DNA of 8,620 bases from Actinobacteria bacterium 21-64-8 (GCA_002255315.1 NCBD01000035.1:1-8620); one strand, 5' to 3'. Positions 1 to 6,008 are shown, counted from the first letter of the stretch. Translations and numbers: made by a program. The notes: generated from the sequence alone by a model not told the origin.

Positions 1-133
1 GCCCCACGTCAGCGAGACGCGCGATGCGCCGCACCGTATTGGCGTCGACGACGAAGTTCTGGCCGAGCGCGCGCGAGGGCTTTAATCCGTGGCGCTCCAG
101 GAGAGCCGCCACGTCGCTGCGTGAGTGGGTCAC
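1..133 (-). CDS. rsmA: 16S rRNA adenine dimethyltransferase RsmA/KsgA, N-terminal 44 codons (partial)
   Basis: RsmA transfers four methyl groups from S-adenosylmethionine to two adjacent adenosines in the 3'-terminal helix of 16S rRNA, a late check in small-subunit assembly. Only the first 44 codons lie in the window; the gene runs off the left edge. The reading contains HGLKPSRALGQNFVVD (residues 15-30), the N-terminal signature of the family, including the GQNF stretch that opens the SAM-binding motif, followed by the usual N-x-x-x-RIA helix. The start is GTG at 133-131. It overlaps the TGA stop of the upstream gene (GTGA), so translation is probably coupled. Position after tatD and a cell-wall gene matches the tatD-rpfB/yabE-ksgA order of Gram-positive bacteria. 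The methyltransferase core cannot be checked here. Confidence 0.93.
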   Translation of the reverse strand, partial: MTHSRSDVAALLERHGLKPSRALGQNFVVDANTVRRIARLADVG

Positions 134-1056
134 CAGGTCACTCGGACGTTGATGACGCCTTGGGGAAGTGGGGCGAGTTCGGCGAACTGAGTTTCGGAAA
201 GATCGATGATGTGATTCGAGCCTGAATCTTCATGGTCGGTGACGGTGCAACTGATGGTGTGGCCCGTCGCCAAGTCGCGCACCGTGACGACGGTACCCAT
301 CGGCAAGAACCACGTCGCGCAGCGTCCGGGAAAGTACGAATACCACGTAGCCACGCCGTACTTATAGTGACCCGCCGCGATTGCCGCCTTCTCGTTCACC
401 CCCGCGGGTGCACGAAAGGTATCCGCGGCGCGCACGGGAGCGGCGCGCACGGCAGCGGCGCGCACGGGAGCGGCGCGAGTCATCACGCGCACCACGACGT
501 GCGCGTGCCAGCGGACCACCGTGCCCGGGGCCGGTGACTGGGCCACCGCCACCACCCACGTGCCATTCGCCGCTCCAGGTCCGACGGTCGAAAAATAGAG
601 ATCAGTTCGGCGCATGAGCGCGAAAACTTGCGCGCGATTATGGCCAATGAGTCGTGGCATGATGCGCGGGCCCCTCGGGGTGAGGTTGGTCACGTGCACG
701 ACGACTCGCGAGTGATACGCGACGAGCGCGCCGGGGCGCGGGGACTGGGCCGTGGCGCGCACCCAGCGACTCTGTGCCGAACCGGGACCAACGGTGACAA
801 AGTAGAGACCAGCGCGACGCATTTGGGCGTAGACCTGCGCGCGATTGTGCCCCACCAAGGTGGGTACGCGCACGGGGGCGTGCGGGGCGGCGCCGCCGCT
901 CAACGCGGGGGTCAACGAGGCCACCGTGAGAGCAAGTGCTGCCCCCGTGGCACGAAGCGCGTACGGGCGCCAAGGCGCCCGACGTGTTGATGTCCTCAGA
1001 TCTGTCCTCCGCCAGGACCGCGCGACACCGAGTCCGCGCCCTCCAACGCTATGCAC
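130..1056 (-). CDS. Secreted protein with two PASTA domains and a C-terminal RlpA-like double-psi beta-barrel
   Basis: Probably an exported cell-wall protein. Counting from GTG at 1056 (308 aa): a basic N-region, a hydrophobic segment near residues 34-54 that looks like a signal peptide or anchor, PASTA-like repeats near 63-124 and 131-192 (each opening with a P-x-L-[IV]-GHNRAQV motif and holding AQSPxPG), an Ala/Val/Arg linker near 193-211, and a DPBB domain near 233-308 (GVATWYS, LPMGT, VTD, IIDLS, APLPQGVINVRVTW). PASTA domains bind peptidoglycan; DPBB domains occur in RlpA lytic transglycosylases and in the 3D domain of YabE/Rpf-like proteins. The VTD aspartate is present, but the active-site histidine of RlpA (AH-x-x-LP) reads Thr, so catalysis is uncertain. 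Two cysteines (246, 270) could form a disulfide. Start choice: GTG 1056 has GAGG about 6 nt upstream; a TTG at 1074 has poorer support. It occupies the rpfB/yabE slot between tatD and rsmA. Domain calls are firm, function is inferred. Confidence 0.85.
   Translation of the reverse strand: MHSVGGRGLGVARSWRRTDLRTSTRRAPWRPYALRATGAALALTVASLTPALSGGAAPHAPVRVPTLVGHNRAQVYAQMRRAGLYFVTVGPGSAQSRWVRATAQSPRPGALVAYHSRVVVHVTNLTPRGPRIMPRLIGHNRAQVFALMRRTDLYFSTVGPGAANGTWVVAVAQSPAPGTVVRWHAHVVVRVMTRAAPVRAAAVRAAPVRAADTFRAPAGVNEKAAIAAGHYKYGVATWYSYFPGRCATWFLPMGTVVTVRDLATGHTISCTVTDHEDSGSNHIIDLSETQFAELAPLPQGVINVRVTW
426..477. repeat. 15-bp tandem repeat in the PASTA-DPBB linker
   Basis: Three full copies and a partial fourth of the unit CGGCGCGCACGGGAG (plus strand). 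The second copy differs by one base (CAG for GAG at its end). The unit is a multiple of three, so the reading frame survives copy-number change; on the minus strand it encodes five-residue repeats of the type VRAAP or VRAAA in the linker before the beta-barrel. The linker probably acts as a flexible spacer, and copy number may vary among strains through slippage (inference). Confidence 0.85.
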
Positions 1057-1096
1057 CGTGGCCCTCAAACACAACCTCGCGGTAAAAAACGCCCAA

Positions 1097-1127
1097 ATTA
1101 TGGGTAATCTCGCCCCTAGAGCGGCAA
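1097..1127 (-). promoter_or_regulatory. Possible promoter for the PASTA-DPBB gene
   Basis: In the 59-bp gap after tatD the minus strand carries CATAAT (1102-1097), a good -10 match, with TTGCCG (1127-1122) upstream. The 19-nt spacer is longer than usual and the -35 match is partial. A start near 1090 would give a leader of roughly 30 nt holding the GAGG site. This is the only gap over 25 bp in the operon, so an internal promoter is reasonable, but the support is weak. Confidence 0.3.
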
Positions 1128-1907
1128 TTTAAAGAGCCGTGCCGTATTTTTGGAGGTCTGGTCGCGAACGAGCGCCACGTCCTCACCACGCAGTGCCGCT
1201 ACGTACTCACCCACGACCGAAACAAAACTTGGCTCATTCACTCGACCGCGGTGCGGGACGGGCGCGAGGAAGGGACTGTCAGTTTCGACGTGGAGTCGAT
1301 CGAGCGGGATGAGCTTGGTCGCTTCACGCAGCGCCTCGGCGTTTTTAAAGGTGACTACCCCCGAGATTGACACGTCGCATCCGCGCTGCAGACAGCCGTC
1401 GACGTCAACTGGTGTGCCCGTGAAACAGTGAATGACGGTCCGCGCAGGCACGCCCTCGCTGTCGAGGATGTCAAAGAGGTCGTCGAAGGCGTCCCGAGCG
1501 TGAATGACGAGGGCGAGATCGAGCTCGTGGGCGAGGCCCAGTTGCGCGGCGAAGCTGGCGCGTTGAGCGTCGCGCGCGGAGTGCTCGTAGAAGTAGTCCA
1601 GCCCACACTCGCCAATGCCCACCAGACGAGGGGCGCCCTCGCGCGCGAGGGCCGCCACCGGGCCCAGATCACTCGCCGCGTCGTGAGGGTGCAGTCCGAC
1701 GGTCGCGTAAAGCTCAATCGGTGATTCCCTTCTGACCAGGGCTAACGCTTGGGCGGAGCTTTCGAGGTCCGTGCCGATCACTACGGCGCGCTCGACACCG
1801 GCTCCAGCGGCGCGCGCCAACGTGGCCTCGAGAGCGACCTGAGCGTCGGGCGCGGAGTCAAAGAATCGATCCTGCAGGTGACAGTGAGCGTCAATCCAGT
1901 AGTTCAC
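1116..1907 (-). CDS. tatD: TatD-family metal-dependent hydrolase (3'-5' exonuclease / DNase)
   Basis: TatD enzymes are two-metal TIM-barrel hydrolases; characterised members are 3'-5' DNA/RNA exonucleases or D-aminoacyl-tRNA deacylases, acting in the cytoplasm. The 263 residues are the usual length. All metal ligands are visible: H8 and H10 in DAHCHL, E100 in GIGECGLDY, H136 in VIHAR, H160 in VIHCFTG, and D210 in ETDSPFLAP. GLHPH (71-75) is a further family signature. The start is GTG 1907-1905, overlapping the metG stop by 4 nt (GTGA), so translation is probably coupled to metG. The metG-tatD pairing is conserved in actinobacteria and Bacilli, fitting a role near translation or DNA repair, though the physiological substrate cannot be read from sequence. 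No residue is missing. Confidence 0.95.
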   Translation of the reverse strand: MNYWIDAHCHLQDRFFDSAPDAQVALEATLARAAGAGVERAVVIGTDLESSAQALALVRRESPIELYATVGLHPHDAASDLGPVAALAREGAPRLVGIGECGLDYFYEHSARDAQRASFAAQLGLAHELDLALVIHARDAFDDLFDILDSEGVPARTVIHCFTGTPVDVDGCLQRGCDVSISGVVTFKNAEALREATKLIPLDRLHVETDSPFLAPVPHRGRVNEPSFVSVVGEYVAALRGEDVALVRDQTSKNTARLFKLPL

Positions 1908-3436
1908 TCGGACTCAACGATCCGAGGAAAGAGCGCGTCGGCCTTCACGACGCGCGCACCGCCTGGGTAGAGGCCCCAGCGCGCGCAACTCGCGAAGGGG
2001 CCACTCGTTGGCACACCACTAAGTCCAATGCGTCGCCAGATCTCGGTGGCCACGCTCGGCATCGCGGGCGAAATCATGATGGTCACCAGTCGAATCGCTT
2101 CGAGCGCGTCACCCATCACGCGCGCGACCTCGGGGCCCGATTCCATCTTCCACGGAGCGTGTTCTTCGAGATACGCGTTCGTGGCGCCAATGAGTTCCCA
2201 CGTGGTTTCGAGCGCCACGCTCGGCGCAAAATTCTCCCACGCGCGCTGCACGCCCTCGACCACTCGCTCGGCGGTGACGCGCAAGTTCGACGACGCGTCC
2301 GGAGCCGGTCCAACGCCCTCGCACTTCGAACTGACGACTGAGACGACCCGCGCCACGAGGTTGCCCAAGTTATTGGCCAGGTCGGTGTTGTAGCGCGCCG
2401 TGATGCCCTCGAGGGAAAATTCGCCGTCGTTGCCGAGAATCGTCTCGCGCAACAAGTAGTACCGCAGTGGATCCACACCGAATTCGGCACTCAAACTCGA
2501 GGGCGAAAGGTCAGTCACTTTGACGGGCGCGTCGGCGTCCATCGTCTTGCCGAGCTTTTTGCCCCCGACGAGGAGCCAACCGGTGACTTGGACGTGGTGA
2601 ACCGGCGCAAGACCGGCGGCCATGCACATCGCGGGCCACCACACGCAGTGAAAACGAAGGATCTCTTTGCCGACGAGGTGATGCGAGTCGGGCCACCAAC
2701 GCTCAACCTCATCGTCGTCGCGCCCGTAGCCGATGGCCGTCAGGTAGTTAATGAGTGCGTCGTACCAGACGTAAAAGACGTGGCGTTCGTCCCACGGTAC
2801 TGGTATCCCCCACGAAATCGACGTTCGCGTGATGGAGATGTCCTTAAGACCGCCCTTGATGAACGACCGCGCTTCGTTTCGCCGCGTCTCGGGCGTGACG
2901 AAGTCGGGATGCTCGTCGTAGTAGGCGAGGAGTCGCTCCTCGAAGGCACTGAGGCGAAAGAACCAGTTCTCTTCTTGCATCTGGGTCAAGAGCCGTCCAT
3001 GAATGGGACACTTACCTTCGTCGCTCGCTTCGAGGGTGTAGTAGTCCTCGCAACTCACGCAGTACAGACCCTCGTAGACGTCCTTGTAGATGTAGCCGTT
3101 CTCGTAGATCGTGGTCAGGAATGCCTGCACCGTTTGAAAGTGTCGCGGCTCGGTCGTGCGAATGAAATCGTCGTTGCTGATGTTGAGATTGCGCCACGCG
3201 TCAAGGAAACGGGGCGCGATGTGATCGACCCACGCCTGGGGGCTCTGCCCGTTTCGCTCGGCGGTGTCCGCGATTTTCTGACCGTGCTCGTCGGTACCGG
3301 TGAGGAACTTGACGTCGTCGCCCGCCAAACGGTGCCAACGCGCGAGCGCGTCCGCGTTCACCGTGCAGTACGCACTACCAACGTGGGGCGCGTCGTTGAC
3401 GTAGTAAATCGGCGTGGTGATATAGAAACGGCCCAT
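1904..3436 (-). CDS. metG: Methionyl-tRNA synthetase
   Basis: Charges tRNA-Met with methionine for initiation and elongation. The 510 residues match short bacterial MetRS forms that lack the C-terminal tRNA-binding (Trbp111-like) extension. The N-terminus has FYITTPIYYVNDAPHVGSAY, with HVGS (18-21) as the HIGH motif; a CP domain carries one zinc knuckle, C126-x2-C129 and C143-x2-H146, as in the Thermus-type enzyme; KKLGKT (293-298) stands where KMSKS is expected, keeping the catalytic second lysine (K297) but with Leu and Gly for Met and Ser. The anticodon-binding helical domain follows (about 350-480). The ATG at 3436 gives the canonical N-terminus although no clear ribosome-binding site precedes it. 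It lies 23 nt after rsmI and overlaps tatD by 4 nt. Confidence 0.97.
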   Translation of the reverse strand: MGRFYITTPIYYVNDAPHVGSAYCTVNADALARWHRLAGDDVKFLTGTDEHGQKIADTAERNGQSPQAWVDHIAPRFLDAWRNLNISNDDFIRTTEPRHFQTVQAFLTTIYENGYIYKDVYEGLYCVSCEDYYTLEASDEGKCPIHGRLLTQMQEENWFFRLSAFEERLLAYYDEHPDFVTPETRRNEARSFIKGGLKDISITRTSISWGIPVPWDERHVFYVWYDALINYLTAIGYGRDDDEVERWWPDSHHLVGKEILRFHCVWWPAMCMAAGLAPVHHVQVTGWLLVGGKKLGKTMDADAPVKVTDLSPSSLSAEFGVDPLRYYLLRETILGNDGEFSLEGITARYNTDLANNLGNLVARVVSVVSSKCEGVGPAPDASSNLRVTAERVVEGVQRAWENFAPSVALETTWELIGATNAYLEEHAPWKMESGPEVARVMGDALEAIRLVTIMISPAMPSVATEIWRRIGLSGVPTSGPFASCARWGLYPGGARVVKADALFPRIVESE

Positions 3437-3459
3437 AGAACGAGGCTACCGAACGAGAG

Positions 3460-4308
3460 CTAATCGCGAGTTCGCCCGAGGGCGAGTTGGTAGACGTGAC
3501 GACGCGCCACACCCAGTGCCTGGGCGACTTCGTCGACCGCGTCGCGAGTGCTCGCGCCTTCGTCAAAGGCGTGATCGAGTGCGCGAAGAATCTCCTCGTC
3601 GTCAATGACGCGTTCGTCGAGCAGACCTTCCAGCACCACGACGAGCTCGCCCTGGGTCTCACGGCCCTCGAAGTGCGACGCCACCGAGGTGAGGGTGCCG
3701 CGCACTAACTCTTCGTGCAGTTTCGTCAACTCGCGCGCGACGACCACTCGGCGAAGCGGCCAACGCTCGGCGAGTTCGTCCAAGGTCGCGCCGAGTCGCT
3801 GGGGTGACTCGTAAAAGACCACGGTGCGCGCTTCGTGCGACCAACTCTCGAGTCGGCGCTGGCGCTCGGAGCCCTTGCGTGGGAGAAAACCCTCCATAAT
3901 GAATCGCTCGGTCGAGAGTCCACTGATCGACAGGGCGGTCACGACCGCACTCGGACCGGGAGCGCTCGTGACGGCCAGTCCCGCTTCAATCACGGCCGCC
4001 ACGACGCGTTCGCCCGGGTCCGAGATGCCCGGCGTACCGGCGTCACTGACCAGCGCGACCAATTTGCCCGCGCGCACGTGGGCGACGACCTGGGCGCAGC
4101 GCTCGAGCTCGTTGTGCTCGTGCAGGCTCTGGAGGGGGGCACGGGGCGTCAGACCGTGAGCGCTGTAGAGAATGCGCGAGCGCCGGGTGTCCTCGCAGTA
4201 CACGACATCGGCCGTGGTGAGAGCTTCGAGCGCGCGCGGCGAAAGATCCCCGAGATTGCCAATAGGCGTCGCCACTACGACCAGTTGACCAGGAGGTGTC
4301 AGATCCAC
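3460..4308 (-). CDS. rsmI: 16S rRNA (cytidine-1402-2'-O)-methyltransferase RsmI
   Basis: RsmI uses S-adenosylmethionine to methylate the 2'-hydroxyl of C1402 in the decoding centre of 16S rRNA. The protein (282 aa from GTG 4308) is a tetrapyrrole-methylase-fold enzyme: VATPIGNLGDLSPRAL near residues 12-27, EDTRRS near 39-44, the SAM-site motif SDAGTPGISDPG at 88-99, PGPSA at 117-121 and RELTKLHEE at 192-200, ending in a small helical domain (about 242-282). The frame stays open to GTG 4356, but AAAGGAGG at 4321-4314 sits 5 nt before GTG 4308, and the family motif begins soon after, so 4308 is chosen. It is first in the operon with metG and is divergent from bL37. In Mycobacterium the rsmI homologue is also a neighbour of metS. 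Confidence 0.95.
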   Translation of the reverse strand: MDLTPPGQLVVVATPIGNLGDLSPRALEALTTADVVYCEDTRRSRILYSAHGLTPRAPLQSLHEHNELERCAQVVAHVRAGKLVALVSDAGTPGISDPGERVVAAVIEAGLAVTSAPGPSAVVTALSISGLSTERFIMEGFLPRKGSERQRRLESWSHEARTVVFYESPQRLGATLDELAERWPLRRVVVARELTKLHEELVRGTLTSVASHFEGRETQGELVVVLEGLLDERVIDDEEILRALDHAFDEGASTRDAVDEVAQALGVARRHVYQLALGRTRD

Positions 4309-4313
4309 GACTG

Positions 4314-4321
4314 CCTCCTTT
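4314..4321 (-). promoter_or_regulatory. Strong ribosome-binding site that fixes the rsmI start
   Basis: The minus strand reads AAAGGAGG, followed by 5 nt (CAGTC) and GTG. It is the best Shine-Dalgarno match found in the window and shows that the upstream in-frame GTG at 4356 is not the start. Confidence 0.85.
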
Positions 4322-4337
4322 GGCTCAACTCGTATCG

Positions 4338-4365
4338 AACCTACTAACATTGTCACCTATGTCAA
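4338..4365 (-). promoter_or_regulatory. Promoter of the rsmI-metG-tatD operon
   Basis: TTGACA (4365-4360), a perfect -35 box, is followed after 16 nt by TAGGTT (4343-4338), a TANNNT -10 box. Transcription would begin near 4331, leaving a leader of about 22 nt that holds the AAAGGAGG site. The -35 box overlaps the ATG of the divergent bL37 gene, so the two promoters are interleaved. Confidence 0.6.
4345..4350 (+). promoter_or_regulatory. Candidate -10 box for a leaderless bL37 transcript
   Basis: TAACAT lies 8 nt before the bL37 ATG, and no Shine-Dalgarno sequence precedes that ATG, so the mRNA may start at or next to the A of ATG. TTGGCT (4320-4325) is a possible -35 but the spacer is 19 nt (16 nt if TACTAA at 4342-4347 is the -10 box). 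Leaderless mRNAs are common in actinobacteria. Confidence 0.4.
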
Positions 4366-4442
4366 AGCGGACCGTGAAGCGCAAACTACGCGCCAAGAAG
4401 AAGGCCAACCACGGCAAGAAGCCGAACTGCGGGCGCGGCTAA
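4359..4442 (+). CDS. Small large-subunit ribosomal protein bL37
   Basis: A 27-codon ORF, ATG to TAA, starting MSKRTVKRKLR and containing KKKANHGKKPN (residues 13-23). Thirteen of the 27 residues are Lys or Arg. It resembles bL37, the tiny actinobacterial large-subunit protein seen in the Mycobacterium smegmatis ribosome structure, whose C-terminal half carries the same ANHGK-[KR]-PN motif. Here the C-terminus is slightly longer, ending NCGRG. The protein would sit on 23S rRNA, neutralising charge. Its gene is divergent from rsmI with interleaved promoters and convergent with the phosphodiesterase gene, the two stop codons overlapping (4439-4442). The recognition rests on the short motif and composition from memory; being so small it escapes usual length cut-offs. 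Confidence 0.85.
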   Translation: MSKRTVKRKLRAKKKANHGKKPNCGRG

Positions 4443-5302
4443 GGCGCCTCGTCGACTTCGCCGCTCCAGCCACCACCGCGCGACGCCAACACCGACGCCA
4501 GTAATGCCGGCCGATCAGTGATGAGGCCGTCGACACCCAAATTCAATAAGCGCTCCATCTCGTCGCGGTCGTTAATGGTCCACACGTGCACCGCCAGCCC
4601 GCTCGCGTGGGCGACCTCGACGAAACGCGTGGTGACGACGTCGGTCTCGCCGAAGCGGGCGGGCACCTGCAGCGCCTGGGCGCGGGGGACGACTGGTTGG
4701 TCGGCGTCGAGAGAAAAAAAGAAACTGGCCGTCTCCTGGGTCGCGGCCGAAGTCGCGACCTCGGGCGCCAGCGAGCGAAATCGCTGAATTGCGCCATCGT
4801 GGAAGGACGCGACCATCACCGACTGGCGCCGGCCCAGTCGCGTGAGTTCATTCGCCAGCAGCTCTTCGTAGGGTTCGACGTCGGGATCGCTCTGCTTGAT
4901 GTCGAGGTTGAGCACGACCCCGGGGAACGTGGTGACCACCTCTTCGAGCGTCGCGACACGCAACGTCGAGTCCCTCGGAGCGCGCCCTCGCAGGGTGTAG
5001 TCCTCATCACGGCAACCCGGTGAGACCGTGGCGCCCTCAATCCACCAGTAGGCGTTATCCATCTCGCGCAGTTGCGCCAAGGTCAGTGCCGCAATGGACC
5101 CGTGATGATTTGTGGTGCGATCAACCGTCTCGTCGTGGCAGACCACCAGCTGGCGATCACTGGTCGCGTGTACGTCGAGTTCGATGGCCGTCGCCCCCAC
5201 ACGAAGGGCCCGGTCAATGGCGTAGAGCGTCGACGACGGCCCCTCGAACGAGCCACCCTGGTGCGCGAAGGCAATGACCCGACGCGTCAGCCACGGGTTC
5301 AC
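4439..5302 (-). CDS. Glycerophosphodiester phosphodiesterase family protein
   Basis: GDPD enzymes are TIM-barrel proteins that hydrolyse glycerophosphodiesters to glycerol 3-phosphate and an alcohol. The 287 residues show the family layout: FAHQGG (12-17), ELDV (41-44), CHDETVDRTTN (55-65), NLDIK (132-136), a VWTIN stretch (240-244) and GVDGLITDRP (256-265). Catalytic H14 and H56 and metal ligands E41 and D43 are present. Two key positions differ from the textbook enzyme: the Arg of HRG is Gln (Q15) and the Glu of the N-x-E-x-K motif is Asp (D134). A Cys/Asp/Arg-rich insert lies near 93-113. No signal peptide is seen, so it is probably cytoplasmic. The GTG start overlaps the DUF3817 stop (GTGA). 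Substrate is uncertain; it may belong to an actinobacterial subgroup with altered specificity. Confidence 0.9.
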   Translation of the reverse strand: MNPWLTRRVIAFAHQGGSFEGPSSTLYAIDRALRVGATAIELDVHATSDRQLVVCHDETVDRTTNHHGSIAALTLAQLREMDNAYWWIEGATVSPGCRDEDYTLRGRAPRDSTLRVATLEEVVTTFPGVVLNLDIKQSDPDVEPYEELLANELTRLGRRQSVMVASFHDGAIQRFRSLAPEVATSAATQETASFFFSLDADQPVVPRAQALQVPARFGETDVVTTRFVEVAHASGLAVHVWTINDRDEMERLLNLGVDGLITDRPALLASVLASRGGGWSGEVDEAP

Positions 5303-5625
5303 GTCGACGGCAGTCCGTCGGGGTAGAGGTGGAGCCGCATTCGATACTCCAGGTAGAACGCCAGTCCGGGAATAAAGCCCGCGAAGAACATCAGTCCCAG
5401 TAACGCAACGTTCAAGCGAAATTTCAAGACGACGTTAAAGCACATGATCATGTAAATCGGGTACAAAACGATGCCGTGACCAATGCCGACGATTCTGACG
5501 AACCAACTGAGGTGTCGCCAGAGGGTGAGATCCACGCTGTGCAAGAGCAACGTCGCGCACAGCACTAGCAACGTCGTGCCGGTGATAAAGGACATCAAGC
5601 GGTAACGGCGAAAGGCCTGATCCAC
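5299..5625 (-). CDS. DUF3817 family integral membrane protein
   Basis: A 108-residue membrane protein with three predicted helices near residues 10-30, 40-64 and 70-92. The pattern RYRLMSF at the start, a conserved HG (50-51) opening the second-helix core, and PGLAFYLEYRMR (86-97) after the third helix match the DUF3817 (YdzA-like) family of small membrane proteins, whose function is unknown. The GTG start shares one base with the stop of the upstream gene (TAGTG), and the TGA stop overlaps the GDPD start (GTGA), so all three are translated as a coupled unit. Its link to a phosphodiesterase hints at membrane-lipid or envelope metabolism, but this is inference only. Confidence 0.82.
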   Translation of the reverse strand: MDQAFRRYRLMSFITGTTLLVLCATLLLHSVDLTLWRHLSWFVRIVGIGHGIVLYPIYMIMCFNVVLKFRLNVALLGLMFFAGFIPGLAFYLEYRMRLHLYPDGLPST

Positions 5626-6008
5626 TAGTGGCCCCAGAGGCGCTTCTTTGGCTGGGTCGCGAGACTGGCCAAATGGTCGTTGTAGGCCGTCAGGGCCGGA
5701 CTCTCTTCGACTTTCAGGGCCTCACGCGCCTCACGCGCCTCTTGGCGCATGCGCTCTTCGTACTGGCGACGCGCCTCAATCTCTGCCTCGTCGGCCTTTT
5801 CGAGATTCAATAAGGCGTACCAGCCAAGGACGCCGAGCACCGCGAAGACCGGCCACTCGATGGCGTAGAGAAAGCTCAGCGAATTACCCTGAATGGCCCG
5901 GCCGACCTGCCACCAGGCCGCCATCGCGCACGACGCCAACCACAAAATGAGTGCGACGTGCAATCCAATCGCTCGAGGCGAGAAATACTTGGACTTCACG
6001 AGGGTCAT
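5625..6008 (-). CDS. Two-helix membrane protein of unknown function with a charged coiled-coil tail
   Basis: From ATG 6008 (127 aa): a first helix near residues 12-33, the motif WWQVGRAIQGNSLS (32-45), a second helix near 46-67 containing EWPVFA, then a strongly charged Glu/Arg stretch (68-100) likely to be coiled coil in the cytoplasm, and a tail with LTAYNDHLASLA. I recognise this layout from small actinobacterial membrane proteins, some loosely annotated as glucitol-operon regulators, with no proven role. The frame is open to ATG 6035, but the extra 27 nt are very AT-rich (about 30% GC) and look like promoter DNA, and starting at 6035 would leave only 20 bp to the divergent gene; 6008 is preferred. 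First gene of the trio with DUF3817 and GDPD. Confidence 0.75.
   Translation of the reverse strand: MTLVKSKYFSPRAIGLHVALILWLASCAMAAWWQVGRAIQGNSLSFLYAIEWPVFAVLGVLGWYALLNLEKADEAEIEARRQYEERMRQEAREAREALKVEESPALTAYNDHLASLATQPKKRLWGH

Noticed and set aside
638..973. Alternative minus-strand frame within the PASTA region
   Set aside because: It overlaps the PASTA-coding frame and has no domain; the Arg/Ser/His-rich translation is typical of an out-of-frame reading.
1081..1104. Possible terminator after tatD (minus strand CCCATAATTTGGG then a T-run)
   Set aside because: The stem is only four base pairs, too weak for an intrinsic terminator, and the same bases make a better -10 box.
2588..3463. Long plus-strand open frame (291 codons) opposite metG
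   Set aside because: It lies wholly antisense to an intact, motif-complete metG, has no recognisable domain, and its length is explained by GC-rich third positions of the real gene.
3835..4347. Plus-strand open frame of 170 codons opposite rsmI
   Set aside because: Antisense to the conserved SAM-binding region of rsmI; composition (Arg/His/Gly rich) is that of a shadow frame, and it would run into the bL37 promoter.
4309..4356. N-terminal extension of rsmI to GTG 4356
   Set aside because: It contains the likely -10 box and ribosome-binding site, and the family's N-terminus fits GTG 4308.
4420..4440. Hairpin AGCCG/CGGCT at the end of bL37 as a terminator
   Set aside because: Five base pairs with an 11-nt loop and no following T-run; the sequence is constrained by coding and likely coincidental.
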